Of a stretch of DNA of 64,000 nucleotides, positions 50,820-59,833 are shown in pieces. A model generated the notes under the pieces. It worked only from the letters and a program-made list of their open reading frames with translations, ran no database searches and had not been told where the DNA came from. The stretch is from assembly GCF_006716085.1 (NCBI RefSeq), contig NZ_VFON01000002.1, positions 62,001 through 126,000 on the forward strand, written 5' to 3'. The stretch's first letter is position 1; every line of letters begins with the position of its first letter. Source of the DNA: Leucobacter komagatae. Its GTDB lineage: Bacteria > Actinomycetota > Actinomycetes > Actinomycetales > Microbacteriaceae. A program made the translations under genes and the position numbers.

Positions 50820-52153
50820 AACTCGACCCCCGAACCTGGCGGTTTCGCCGGAACGACTCGTCAAAGCCGTCAAAGCCGTCAAAGTTGTCGAAGTTGTCGA
50901 AGCGTTCAAAGGCGTCGAATACTGACAAGGCCGCGAGCGCCGCCCCGACGATCTCGCGCAGCGACCTCATCCGCGAGTCGCTCGAGGGTGTCGGCGCCCG
51001 GCCATCGCGTCTCCTCATCACTCTTGCGGGGACCGTGCTCGGTATCGCTTCACTCGTAGCAACGATCGGGTTTGCGCAGACCGCTGGCGGCCAGATCGCC
51101 CAGCAGTTCGACGCGCTCTCAGCGACCCGAGTGACGGTTGAGCCGGGCAAGGCGAAGGCCGCCGGGGGCAAAGAGCGCGCAACCGCACGCCTCCCATGGG
51201 ACGCCGTCGACAGAGTGGCGGGCCTCGCCGGCGTCGAACACGCGGCCCTCTACGCCAAGCTCGACAGCGTCAAGAATGTGACGACGGTGCAGGTGAACGA
51301 CCCCTCGGCAGCGTCAAAAGCTGCCCCTCCCGTCGTCGCGGCCTCCCCCGAGCTCCTCGAGACCGTTGCCGGTCATATAGGCGCGGGCCGCTTCTTCGAT
51401 GCTGGTCACGACGAGCGCGGTGACCGGGTCGTCGTGCTCGGCAAGAACGCTGCCGAGCGCCTCGGAGTGAACCGCGTGACCGGGCAGCCCGCGATCTTCA
51501 TCGAGGAGCGGGCGTACACGGTCATCGGGATCCTCGACAAGGTCGGCACCCGCAACACGCTTCTCGACTCCGTCATTGTGCCCGTCAACACCGCGCGCGG
51601 CGAGCTCGCGCTCTCCACCGTCAACAGTCTCGACATCCGCATCGCCGTCGGGGCCGGAGAGGTCGTCGCCAGGCAGGCGCCGATCGCGCTCGACCCGAAC
51701 GCACCTGACGCGTACAAGGTCTCGGCGCCGTCGAGTGCGAACGCGCTCCGAGAGGGCGTCGAGGCCGACGTGAACGTGCTGTTCCTCGCGATCGGCATCG
51801 TCGCGCTCATCGGCGGCGGCATCGGCATCGCGAGCGTCACCCTCATGTCGGTGACCGAGCGACGCGGCGAGATCGGCCTCCGCCGAGCGCTCGGCGCGCG
51901 CACGCGTGACATCGCGGGCCAGTTCATGATCGAGTCGGTCACCACCGGCGTACTCGGCGGCCTCATGGGTGTTGTCGTCGGGCTCTTCGCGCTCATCGGG
52001 GTCTGCCTGGTGCAACAGTGGACCCCAGTGCTCGCTCCCTGGGCGGCGCCCCTCGGTGTCGCTGTGGGCGCACTCGTCGGTCTCGCGGCCGGCAGCTACC
52101 CCGCGTTGAAGGCCGCGCGAATCGAGCCCGTCGACGCGCTGCGCGACGCGTAG
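50816..52153 (+). CDS. ABC exporter permease, MacB/FtsX family (445 aa)
   Basis: Architecture is an N-terminal helix (RPSRLLITLAGTVLGIASLVATIGF), a large extracellular MacB periplasmic-core-like domain (~85-310), then three C-terminal helices with VTLMSVTERRGEIGLRRALGARTRDI, the FtsX/MacB signature. It begins with GTG 50816 inside the ATPase stop. The cytoplasmic N-terminus carries six 9-bp repeats coding Ser-Lys-Xaa. MacB-type systems move peptides or lipids by mechanotransmission; the substrate here may be the partner lipoprotein or a wall-linked compound (inference). Confidence 0.92.
   Translation: MKLDPRTWRFRRNDSSKPSKPSKLSKLSKRSKASNTDKAASAAPTISRSDLIRESLEGVGARPSRLLITLAGTVLGIASLVATIGFAQTAGGQIAQQFDALSATRVTVEPGKAKAAGGKERATARLPWDAVDRVAGLAGVEHAALYAKLDSVKNVTTVQVNDPSAASKAAPPVVAASPELLETVAGHIGAGRFFDAGHDERGDRVVVLGKNAAERLGVNRVTGQPAIFIEERAYTVIGILDKVGTRNTLLDSVIVPVNTARGELALSTVNSLDIRIAVGAGEVVARQAPIALDPNAPDAYKVSAPSSANALREGVEADVNVLFLAIGIVALIGGGIGIASVTLMSVTERRGEIGLRRALGARTRDIAGQFMIESVTTGVLGGLMGVVVGLFALIGVCLVQQWTPVLAPWAAPLGVAVGALVGLAAGSYPALKAARIEPVDALRDA
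50861..50914 (+). repeat. Six 9-bp tandem repeats in the permease gene
   Basis: Units of the form TC(A/G)AAG-NNN encode Ser-Lys-(Pro/Leu/Arg/Ala) six times at residues 16-33. The first two are identical. The basic tail lies on the cytoplasmic side, before the first membrane helix. Confidence 0.85.
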
Positions 52154-52195
52154 CCTACGCCACGACCCACCGCGCACCGGCGCAGCCCACCGCAT

Positions 52196-52262
52196 AGCCC
52201 CTTCCCCGCAAGACGGACCGTTTCCGGCGGTCAGGCTCTACCGGTCTTGCAGGGAAGGGGCT
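52196..52262. terminator. Bidirectional terminator between exporter and DUF21-CBS genes
   Basis: AGCCCCTTCCC-C-GCAAGAC-GG (52196 on) pairs with CC-GGTCTTGC-A-GGGAAGGGGCT ending 52262, a stem of about 20 bp with one mismatch and a variable inner loop. It separates convergent genes. Confidence 0.8.
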
Positions 52263-52300
52263 GTTGCGTGGAGAGGGAGAACTCGCGGGAAGACCTTCCG

Positions 52301-53350
52301 CTAGCTCTCGTAGCGCTGCCGCCTCGTCGCGTCTTGAATCTCGCCGACGAGCTCCTCGATGACGTCTTCGAGGAAGACCGCGCCGAGCTCGGTGCCCTCC
52401 GAGTCGACGATGCGCGCCATGTGGATGCCGCGCCGCTGCATGTGCGACAGCACGTCTTCGAGGTCAGAGTCGACGCGCATCGTGACCATCTCGCGCACCC
52501 GCTTCGGCGGGATCGGTTCGTCGATCCAGCGCTCGCCAATGCGCACGAGATCCTTGATGTGCGCGTAGCCAACGAGCGCGCCCGCGTCGTCCACGATCGG
52601 ATAGCGCGAGAAACCGTGGCGCGCGACCGCGGCCTCGACGTCCGCCGGCGTCGACCCTGGCGGGAGCACGACGAGCCTGTCAAGGGGCACGAGTACGTCG
52701 CCCGCACGCTTCGACGTGAACTCGAAGGCGGCAGTCAGCGCGCCGCTGCGGTCTTCAAGCACGCCCTCGCGGCGGGAATGATCGACGATGCTCGCGACCT
52801 CCTCAAGCGTGAACGTGCTCGTCGTCTCCGACTTCGGCTCGACGCCGAACATGCGCAGCACGCCGTTCGCGATCGCGTTGAGCCCGGTGATGATCGGGCG
52901 CAGCACGCGCGAGATCCAGACGAGCGGCGGCGCGAGCAGCAGCACCGCGCGATCGGGCAGCGTGAACGCGGCGTTCTTCGGCACCATCTCGCCGAACACG
53001 ACGTGAAGGTACGTGACGAGCAGCAGCGTCAGCGCGAACGCGGTGACGCTCGCGACCTGCACGCTCATGCCGGTCCATTCGAGCGGCCCAGCGAGTAGGT
53101 GGTGGATCGCGGGTTCGGAGACGTTCAGGATCACGAGCGAGCACACGGTGATACCGAGCTGGCAGGTCGCGAGCATGAGCGTCGCGTGCTCCATCGCGAA
53201 CAGGGCGGTTTTCGCGCGCTTCGAGCCAGCCTCCGCGCGCGGTTCGATCTGCGAGCGGCGCGCGGAGATCACCGCGAACTCGGCGGCAACAAAGAACGCG
53301 TTCGCCGCGAGCAGCAGCACGAGCCACATGATTCCAAGCCAGTCACTCAT
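52301..53350 (-). CDS. DUF21-CBS membrane protein, short form (349 aa)
   Basis: N-terminal ~200 residues form the CNNM/DUF21 transmembrane domain (LAANAFFVAAEFAVISARRSQIE, VFGEMVPKNAAFTLPDRA). Then comes a CBS pair with VLVPLDRLVVLPPGSTPADV and FSRYPIVDDAGALVGYAHIKDL. It ends soon after the second CBS and lacks the CorC_HlyC domain of its neighbour. Such proteins are annotated as hemolysin-like but are thought to handle Mg2+ or other cations. Overlaps the upstream partner by 4 bp, so the two may form a heteromer. Confidence 0.9.
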   Translation of the reverse strand: MSDWLGIMWLVLLLAANAFFVAAEFAVISARRSQIEPRAEAGSKRAKTALFAMEHATLMLATCQLGITVCSLVILNVSEPAIHHLLAGPLEWTGMSVQVASVTAFALTLLLVTYLHVVFGEMVPKNAAFTLPDRAVLLLAPPLVWISRVLRPIITGLNAIANGVLRMFGVEPKSETTSTFTLEEVASIVDHSRREGVLEDRSGALTAAFEFTSKRAGDVLVPLDRLVVLPPGSTPADVEAAVARHGFSRYPIVDDAGALVGYAHIKDLVRIGERWIDEPIPPKRVREMVTMRVDSDLEDVLSHMQRRGIHMARIVDSEGTELGAVFLEDVIEELVGEIQDATRRQRYES

Positions 53351-54690
53351 GAGTGCGCCCCCTCCCCTGTTTCACCGTGTTCGACCGCTTCGGGCTCAGG
53401 CGCCGCGAAGAACCGGAGCCGCGAGATGCGCCGACCGTCCATGCGCTCAACCCGGAGGGTCGCGCCATCGGGCAGCTGCACCTCGTCGCCGACCTCAGGG
53501 ATCGTGCCGAGCTGCAGCAGCACGTAGCCCGCGACGGTGTCGTAGTCGTCAGCCTCTGGGACCTCGATGCCGGTCTGCTCACGCAGCTCGTCGGGCCGAA
53601 GATCTGCGGGGAACGTCATCTCGATCGCGGTGCCGACGACGCCGGCAGCCGTGCGGTCATGCTCGTCTGAGACCTCGCCGATGATCTCCTCGACGAGGTC
53701 TTCGAGCGTCACGAGGCCGGCGGTGCCGCCGTACTCGTCGACGACAATCGCGAGCTGGTAGCCCGACGCGCGCAGCTGCTCAAGCAGCTGGTCGACGCGG
53801 AGCGTCTCGGGCACGCGCAGCGACTCCTCCGCGAGCGCCGCGACCGGCACCTCGGAGCGCTTGTTGCGCGGTACGGCGACGGCCTGCTTGACATGGACCA
53901 CTCCGACGACGTCATCGCGATCCTCATCGATCACCGGAAAGCGCGAGAATCCCGTGCGGCCCGACAGCTCGAGCACCGCTTGCGCGGGCTCGAGGCGCTG
54001 GATGCTCTCCATGCGCAGCCGCGGCGTCATCACGTCGGCGGCGGTGAGTTCCGCGAAATGGAGGGTGCGATCGAGCAGCGTCGCGGTGTCGGCCTCCAGC
54101 AGCCCCGCGCTCGCAGAGTGGCGCACGAGCGACGAGAGCTCCTGCGCCGAGCGGGCGCCAGACAGTTCCTCCTTCGGCTCGATCCCGATCCAGCGCAGGA
54201 TCCCGTTCGCGCTGCCGTTCAGCACCTTCACCGCGGGCTTGAACACGGCGGTGAACCCGGCCTGCAGCGGCATGACGAGCTTCGCCGTCGGCAGCGGCTT
54301 CGAGATCGCGAAGTTTTTCGGCACGAGCTCACCCACGATCATCGAGAAGATCGTCGCGATCGCGACGGCGACTGGCACCGTCACGACGCTGAGCAGGTCA
54401 GCGGGAAGACCGATCGCTTGGAGCGGCCCGGCGAGCGCGCCGCTGATCACCGGCTCAAGCAGGTAGCCCGCGAGCAGCGTCGTCAGGGTGATGCCGAGCT
54501 GCGCGCTCGACAGGTGCGTCGAGGTGTGAGCGAGCCCGCGGATGACGCCGTCGAGGCCCCGCTCCCCGCCCTCGCGCCGGCGCTCGAGGTCTTGCCTGTC
54601 GAGCGCGACGAGCGAGAACTCCGCCGCGACGAACACACCCGTGCCGAACGTGAGCAGAATTCCAAGCGCCAGCTGCAGCCACTCGCTCAT
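53347..54690 (-). CDS. DUF21-CBS-CorC_HlyC membrane protein, full form (447 aa)
   Basis: DUF21 membrane domain ([37 protein letters not shown]), a CBS pair ([64 protein letters not shown]) and the C-terminal CorC_HlyC domain ending [15 protein letters not shown]. First of a two-gene leftward operon. Related proteins function in magnesium or cobalt efflux or homeostasis; no hemolytic role should be assumed. Starts at ATG 54690, where the upstream 240 bp probably hold divergent promoters shared with kgd. Confidence 0.92.
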   Translation of the reverse strand: MSEWLQLALGILLTFGTGVFVAAEFSLVALDRQDLERRREGGERGLDGVIRGLAHTSTHLSSAQLGITLTTLLAGYLLEPVISGALAGPLQAIGLPADLLSVVTVPVAVAIATIFSMIVGELVPKNFAISKPLPTAKLVMPLQAGFTAVFKPAVKVLNGSANGILRWIGIEPKEELSGARSAQELSSLVRHSASAGLLEADTATLLDRTLHFAELTAADVMTPRLRMESIQRLEPAQAVLELSGRTGFSRFPVIDEDRDDVVGVVHVKQAVAVPRNKRSEVPVAALAEESLRVPETLRVDQLLEQLRASGYQLAIVVDEYGGTAGLVTLEDLVEEIIGEVSDEHDRTAAGVVGTAIEMTFPADLRPDELREQTGIEVPEADDYDTVAGYVLLQLGTIPEVGDEVQLPDGATLRVERMDGRRISRLRFFAAPEPEAVEHGETGEGAHS

Positions 54691-54931
54691 ACGAGAACCG
54701 AATTCCTATGCAATGTCCGCGCGATCGCGCGGCTGATACTCGGAGGGTCTGAGGGTCTTCGGGGGTCCGCTTCCATGATTGCTCCACTTTATCAGCGAGA
54801 TTGGCGTTTTTGGAGCGGGAACGGCGTAGGCTTATGCAGTGTGCAATGGCGAACGGTAATCCCGGCTCGCTCCGCCGGACACGGCGGCTCTATTGCACGA
54901 GTCAACATTACTCACGGGAGAGGAAGTCGCT

Positions 54932-57900
54932 TTGGCAGAGCGCTCGGAAACCACCTCACAGGATGGTTCCGCAGAAGATTTTGGTGCGAACGCTTGGCTT
55001 GTCGATGAGATGTACAAACAGTACGTCGTCGACAAGAACTCGGTAGATCCGGCTTGGTGGCCGACTCTCGAGAAGTTTGCAGCCACTCAGTCAGCAGTTC
55101 AGTCTCAGTCAGCGCCCGCGGCTCCCGCAGCGGCAGCGCCCACGGCACCGCCGCCAGCGGCTGCGACGGCTCCCCCCGCAGCGGCAGCGCACGCAGCACC
55201 GGCAACCGGCGCCCCGACGCAGCCGGCACGCACGACCAACGTCGCGCCCCGCACTGCCCCGATCCCCGCCGACGCGCCCCGCAAGACACCCGTCGCGCCG
55301 CAGGCCGCGACCGACGACACCGCGACCGACGAGTTCTCGGTCTTCAAGGGCATGGCGCGCACTCTGTCGAAGAACATGGACGCGAGCCTCACCGTTCCGA
55401 CCGCGACGAGCGTGCGCACGGTCCCCGCGAAGCTGCTCATTGACAACCGCATCGTCATCAACAGCCACCTGCGCCGCAGCCGCGGCGGCAAGGTCTCGTT
55501 CACGCACCTCATCGGCTGGGCCCTGATCCAGGCGCTCAAGGCCCACCCCGCGCAGAACGTCTTCTATACCGAGGTTGACGGCAAGCCCGGTGTTGTCGTC
55601 CCCGCCCACGTCGGTCTCGGCATCGCCGTCGACGTGCAGAAGGCTGACGGCAGCCGCTCGCTGATGGTCCCCGCGATCAAGTACGCCGAGACGCTCGACT
55701 TCAACGAGTACCTCGCGGCCTACGAAGACCTCGTGAAGCGCTCGCGCGACAACAAGCTCACCGCGAACGACTTCCAGGGCACCACGATCTCGCTCACGAA
55801 CCCGGGCGGCATCGGCACCGTGCACTCCGTCCCGCGCCTCATGAACGGGCAGGGCTCGATCATTGGCGCCGGCGCGCTCGAGTACCCCGCCGAGTTCCAG
55901 GGCGCCTCCGAAGAGGTCCTCTCGAACCTCGGCATCTCGAAGACCATCACGCTCACGAGCACCTACGACCACCGCGTCATCCAGGGTGCCGGCTCAGGCG
56001 AGTTCCTGAAGTACGTTCACGAGCTCCTCGCGGGCGGCCACAACTTCTACGAGGACGTCTTCGCCGCGCTGCGTATCCCGTACAAGCCGATCCAGTGGGC
56101 AAAGGACATCCACGTCGATGTTTCCGGCGCGATCGGAAAGTCGGCGCGCGTGCAGGAGCTCATCAACGCGTTCCGCGTGCGCGGCCACCTCATGGCCGAC
56201 GTCGATCCGCTCGAGTACGTGCAGCGCACGCACCCCGACCTTGAGATCGAGAGCCACGGCCTCACGTTCTGGGACCTCGACCGCGAGTTCGTGACGGGCG
56301 GCATCGGCGGCAAGCCGACGATGAAGCTGCGTGACATCCTCGGCGTGCTCCGCGATACCTACTGCCGCAAGATCGGCGTCGAGTACATGCACATCCAAGA
56401 TCCCGAGGAGCGGATCTGGCTGCGCGACCAACTCGAGGTTACGTACGCGAAGCCGACGAGCGAGGAGCAGCTGCGCATCCTCGAGAAGCTCAACGAGGCC
56501 GAGGCCTTCGAGACCTTCCTGCAGACCAAGTACGTCGGCCAGAAGCGCTTCAGCCTCGAGGGCGGCGAGTCGGTCATCCCGCTGCTCGACGCGATGCTCA
56601 TCGACGCCGCGGAGGACGGGGTCGACTCGGTCGACATCGGCATGGCCCACCGTGGCCGCCTGAATGTGCTCTCGAACATCGCGGGCAAGACGTACGGCCA
56701 GATCTTCCGCGAGTTCGAGGGAACCGCGAAGAAGACCGGCTCGGGCGACGTCAAGTACCACCTCGGCACCTCCGGCGTCTTCACGGCCCCGAACGGCACC
56801 CAGGTTCCGATCCACCTCGCCGCGAACCCGTCGCACCTTGAGACCGTGAACGGCGTGCTCGAGGGCATCGTCCGCGCGAAGCAGGATCTCAAGCCGATCG
56901 GCTCGTTCACCACCCTGCCGCTGCTCATCCACGGTGACGCTGCAATGGCCGGCCAGGGCGTCGTCTACGAGACGTTGCAGATGTCGCAGCTGCGCGGATA
57001 CCGCACGGGCGGCACGATCCACGTGATCATCAACAACCAGGTCGGGTTTACGACGCTGCCGATGGACTCGCGCACCGGCGTCTACTCGTCTGACGTTGGC
57101 AAGGTCATCCAGTCCCCGATCTTCCACGTGAACGGCGACGACCCCGAGTCGGTCGTGCGCGTCGCGCAGCTCGCCTACGAGTTCCGCCAGAAGTTCCACA
57201 AGGACGTCATTATCGACCTCATCTGCTACCGCCGTCGCGGCCACAACGAGGGCGACGACCCCTCGATGACGCAGCCGCTGATGACGGACCTCATCGAGGC
57301 GAAGCGCTCGACGAGGCGCCTGTACACCGAGGGCCTCGTCGGCCGCGGCGACATCACGCAGGAGCAGTACGAGACCGCGAAGCAGGACTTCCAGAACCGC
57401 CTCGAGCAGGCGTTCATGGAGACCCACGCAGCGCAGACAGGCTCGATCCCCGTCATCGACCAGTCCGGCATCGCCGAGCGCGAGGAGCCGGGCCAGTTGA
57501 CTGGCGAGGTGCTCGATACCGCGGTCTCGACCGAGGTGATCCACCGCATCGGCGACGCGCACGGCAACGTACCCGAGGGCTTCACCGTGCACCGCAAGCT
57601 GCAACAACTGCTCGCGAAGCGCGTCGAGATGACCCGCTCAGGCGAGATCGACTGGGGCTTCGGCGAGCTACTCGCCCTCGGCTCGCTGCTCATGGAGGGC
57701 ACGCCCGTGCGCTTCGCGGGCCAGGATGCGCGCCGCGGCACCTTCACGCAGCGCCACGCGGTCTTCCACGACCGCGCGAACGGCCAAGAGTGGATCCCGC
57801 TCCTGAACCTCTCCGAGGATCAGGCCCGCTTCTGGATCTATGACTCGCTGCTCTCCGAGTACGCAGCGCTCGCGTTCGAGTATGGCTACTCGCTGCAGCG

Positions 57901-58672
57901 CGAGGACGCCCTCGTGCTCTGGGAGGCGCAGTTCGGCGACTTCGTGAACACCGCGCAGGCGGTCATCGACGAGTACGTCGCCGCGGCCGAGCAGAAGTGG
58001 GGCCAGCAGTCGTCGGTCGTCATGCTGCTCCCCCACGGCTACGAAGGTCAGGGCCCCGACCACTCGTCGGCACGCATCGAGCGTTTCCTGCAGCTGTGCG
58101 CGGAAGACAACATGATCGTCGCGCGTCCGTCGACGCCCGCGAACTACTTCCACCTGCTCCGCCGCCAGGCCTACGCCCGCCCGCGCAAGCCGCTCATCGT
58201 CTTCACGCCGAAGTCGATGCTGCGCCTCCGCGGCGCGACCTCGAACGTCGAGGACTTCACGTCGGGCAACTTCAAGCCGGTGATCGACGACCCGAACGTG
58301 CAGGATCGCAACAGCGTTCAGCGCCTGATCCTCACCTCGGGCAAGGTCTACTACGACCTCGAGGGCGCCCTCGCGAAGTCGCCCGACCCGCGCGTTGCGA
58401 TCGTGCGCGTCGAGCAGTACTACCCGATGCCGGTCATCGACCTCACGCGCATCATCGCGACCTACCCGAACGCCGAGCTGGTGTGGGTACAGGACGAGCC
58501 CGAGAACCAGGGCGCCTGGCCCTTCATCTCGCTCGTACTCGCGAAGCACCTCGCGAACGACAGGATTCGCGTTGTGTCGCGTGCGGCCTCGGCGGCTCCG
58601 TCGACCGGGTCGGCGAAGGTGCACGCTGTCGAGCAAGAAGAGCTGCTCACGCAGGCTCTGAAGTTCGACTGA
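54932..58672 (+). CDS. kgd: Multifunctional 2-oxoglutarate decarboxylase/dehydrogenase E1-E2 fusion (1246 aa)
   Basis: Actinobacterial KGD/OdhA type. A short N-terminal segment (ANAWLVDEMYKQYVVDKNSVDPAWW) leads through an Ala/Pro-rich linker (~residues 45-115) to an E2o-like succinyltransferase domain (~125-350) with the STYDHRVIQG catalytic motif. The ThDP-dependent E1o part follows, with MAHRGRLNVL, HGDAAMAGQGVVYE, and IINNQVGFTT. It works in the TCA cycle, yielding succinyl-CoA with partner E2/E3 or succinate semialdehyde alone. TTG 54932 has GAGAGGAAG upstream and is preferred over 54893. No biotinyl/lipoyl domain is present, as usual for this group. Confidence 0.96.
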   Translation: MAERSETTSQDGSAEDFGANAWLVDEMYKQYVVDKNSVDPAWWPTLEKFAATQSAVQSQSAPAAPAAAAPTAPPPAAATAPPAAAAHAAPATGAPTQPARTTNVAPRTAPIPADAPRKTPVAPQAATDDTATDEFSVFKGMARTLSKNMDASLTVPTATSVRTVPAKLLIDNRIVINSHLRRSRGGKVSFTHLIGWALIQALKAHPAQNVFYTEVDGKPGVVVPAHVGLGIAVDVQKADGSRSLMVPAIKYAETLDFNEYLAAYEDLVKRSRDNKLTANDFQGTTISLTNPGGIGTVHSVPRLMNGQGSIIGAGALEYPAEFQGASEEVLSNLGISKTITLTSTYDHRVIQGAGSGEFLKYVHELLAGGHNFYEDVFAALRIPYKPIQWAKDIHVDVSGAIGKSARVQELINAFRVRGHLMADVDPLEYVQRTHPDLEIESHGLTFWDLDREFVTGGIGGKPTMKLRDILGVLRDTYCRKIGVEYMHIQDPEERIWLRDQLEVTYAKPTSEEQLRILEKLNEAEAFETFLQTKYVGQKRFSLEGGESVIPLLDAMLIDAAEDGVDSVDIGMAHRGRLNVLSNIAGKTYGQIFREFEGTAKKTGSGDVKYHLGTSGVFTAPNGTQVPIHLAANPSHLETVNGVLEGIVRAKQDLKPIGSFTTLPLLIHGDAAMAGQGVVYETLQMSQLRGYRTGGTIHVIINNQVGFTTLPMDSRTGVYSSDVGKVIQSPIFHVNGDDPESVVRVAQLAYEFRQKFHKDVIIDLICYRRRGHNEGDDPSMTQPLMTDLIEAKRSTRRLYTEGLVGRGDITQEQYETAKQDFQNRLEQAFMETHAAQTGSIPVIDQSGIAEREEPGQLTGEVLDTAVSTEVIHRIGDAHGNVPEGFTVHRKLQQLLAKRVEMTRSGEIDWGFGELLALGSLLMEGTPVRFAGQDARRGTFTQRHAVFHDRANGQEWIPLLNLSEDQARFWIYDSLLSEYAALAFEYGYSLQREDALVLWEAQFGDFVNTAQAVIDEYVAAAEQKWGQQSSVVMLLPHGYEGQGPDHSSARIERFLQLCAEDNMIVARPSTPANYFHLLRRQAYARPRKPLIVFTPKSMLRLRGATSNVEDFTSGNFKPVIDDPNVQDRNSVQRLILTSGKVYYDLEGALAKSPDPRVAIVRVEQYYPMPVIDLTRIIATYPNAELVWVQDEPENQGAWPFISLVLAKHLANDRIRVVSRAASAAPSTGSAKVHAVEQEELLTQALKFD

Positions 58673-58709
58673 GTTCAAGCGTTCTGCAGGACACACAGGG
58701 GGATCACCG

Positions 58710-59732
58710 ATGACCACATGGCGTATGCCTATCGAGGGCCACGCGCAGGAGCGCATTTGGCTCGCGTGGCCGACCTCGGGCTACACGCTCGGCGACACCG
58801 AGGCGGAGGTCGAGTCGGCGCGCACGACCTGGGCCGCCGTCGCGAACGCCGCGAGCGAGTTCGAGGCGGTCACCGTGGTCGTGAACCCCGGCGACGAGGC
58901 GATCGCTTCCCGATACCTTTCGGGCCAGATCGATCGCCTCGTCGCACCCCTGAATGACGCGTGGATGCGCGACATCGGGCCGAGCTTTGTGATCGGCGAC
59001 GACGGTTCGCTCGGCGCCGTGAACTACCGGTTTAATGGCTGGGGCGGGCAGGACTGGGCCGAGTGGGATAAGGATCAGCACATCGGGCGGATCATCGCCG
59101 AAGCGGCGGGCGCGACGCTCATCGACTCGGAGATGACGAACGAGGGCGGCGGGATCCAGGTCGACGGCACCGGCCGCGTCGTGCTCACGGAGACCGTGCA
59201 GCTCGACCCGGGTCGCAACCCGGGTTGGACGAAGGAGCAGGTCGAGGCCGAGCTCGCGCGCACAATCGGCACCGACCGCGCCATCTGGCTTCCTCGCGGC
59301 CTCACCCGCGATCACGACACGTTCGGCACCCGTGGCCACGCGGACATCCTCGCGGCCTTCACCACGCCCGACGTGCTGCTCATGCACCGCCAGGACGCGG
59401 AGTCGCACCCCGACCACGTAATCGCCCGCGCGAACCGGGAGGTCGTGGAGCGGTACCGCGACGACCGCTCCGATCAGTTCGACATCATCGACCTTCCTGC
59501 GCCCGAGACGCTTCGGGACGACGAGGGCTTCGTCGACTACAGCTATATCAACCACCTCGTCTTGAACGGCGGCGTGCTCGCGTGCGCGTTCGGCGACCCG
59601 GCCGACGATCTGGCGCTCGGTGTGCTTCGCGACGTCTACCCGGGCCGTGAGGTTGTCGGGATCGACGCGCGCCCGCTCTTCGCGCGCGGCGGCGGAATCC
59701 ACTGCATCACGCAGCAGCAGCCCGCGCTGTAG
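58710..59732 (+). CDS. Agmatine deiminase family protein (340 aa)
   Basis: Porphyromonas-type peptidylarginine/agmatine deiminase fold: DAWMRDIGPSF near residue 83, ETTNEGGGI-like MTNEGGGIQVDG, TRGHADILAAF with the catalytic His, and the nucleophile Cys in GGGIHCITQQQP near the end. The family turns agmatine into N-carbamoylputrescine and ammonia. GGGGGAT lies before ATG 58710, 37 bp after kgd with no hairpin between, so read-through from kgd is likely. Polyamine genes that would confirm agmatine as substrate are not seen nearby. Confidence 0.88.
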   Translation: MTTWRMPIEGHAQERIWLAWPTSGYTLGDTEAEVESARTTWAAVANAASEFEAVTVVVNPGDEAIASRYLSGQIDRLVAPLNDAWMRDIGPSFVIGDDGSLGAVNYRFNGWGGQDWAEWDKDQHIGRIIAEAAGATLIDSEMTNEGGGIQVDGTGRVVLTETVQLDPGRNPGWTKEQVEAELARTIGTDRAIWLPRGLTRDHDTFGTRGHADILAAFTTPDVLLMHRQDAESHPDHVIARANREVVERYRDDRSDQFDIIDLPAPETLRDDEGFVDYSYINHLVLNGGVLACAFGDPADDLALGVLRDVYPGREVVGIDARPLFARGGGIHCITQQQPAL

Positions 59733-59833
59733 CTCCGGGGTGCGCCCCCACCCAAAGCCTGTACAATGTCACATGACGATTGCTGGCGCGCACCGACGCG
59801 CGCGTCACGCTCCCTCACCCTAAGGAACGATAG

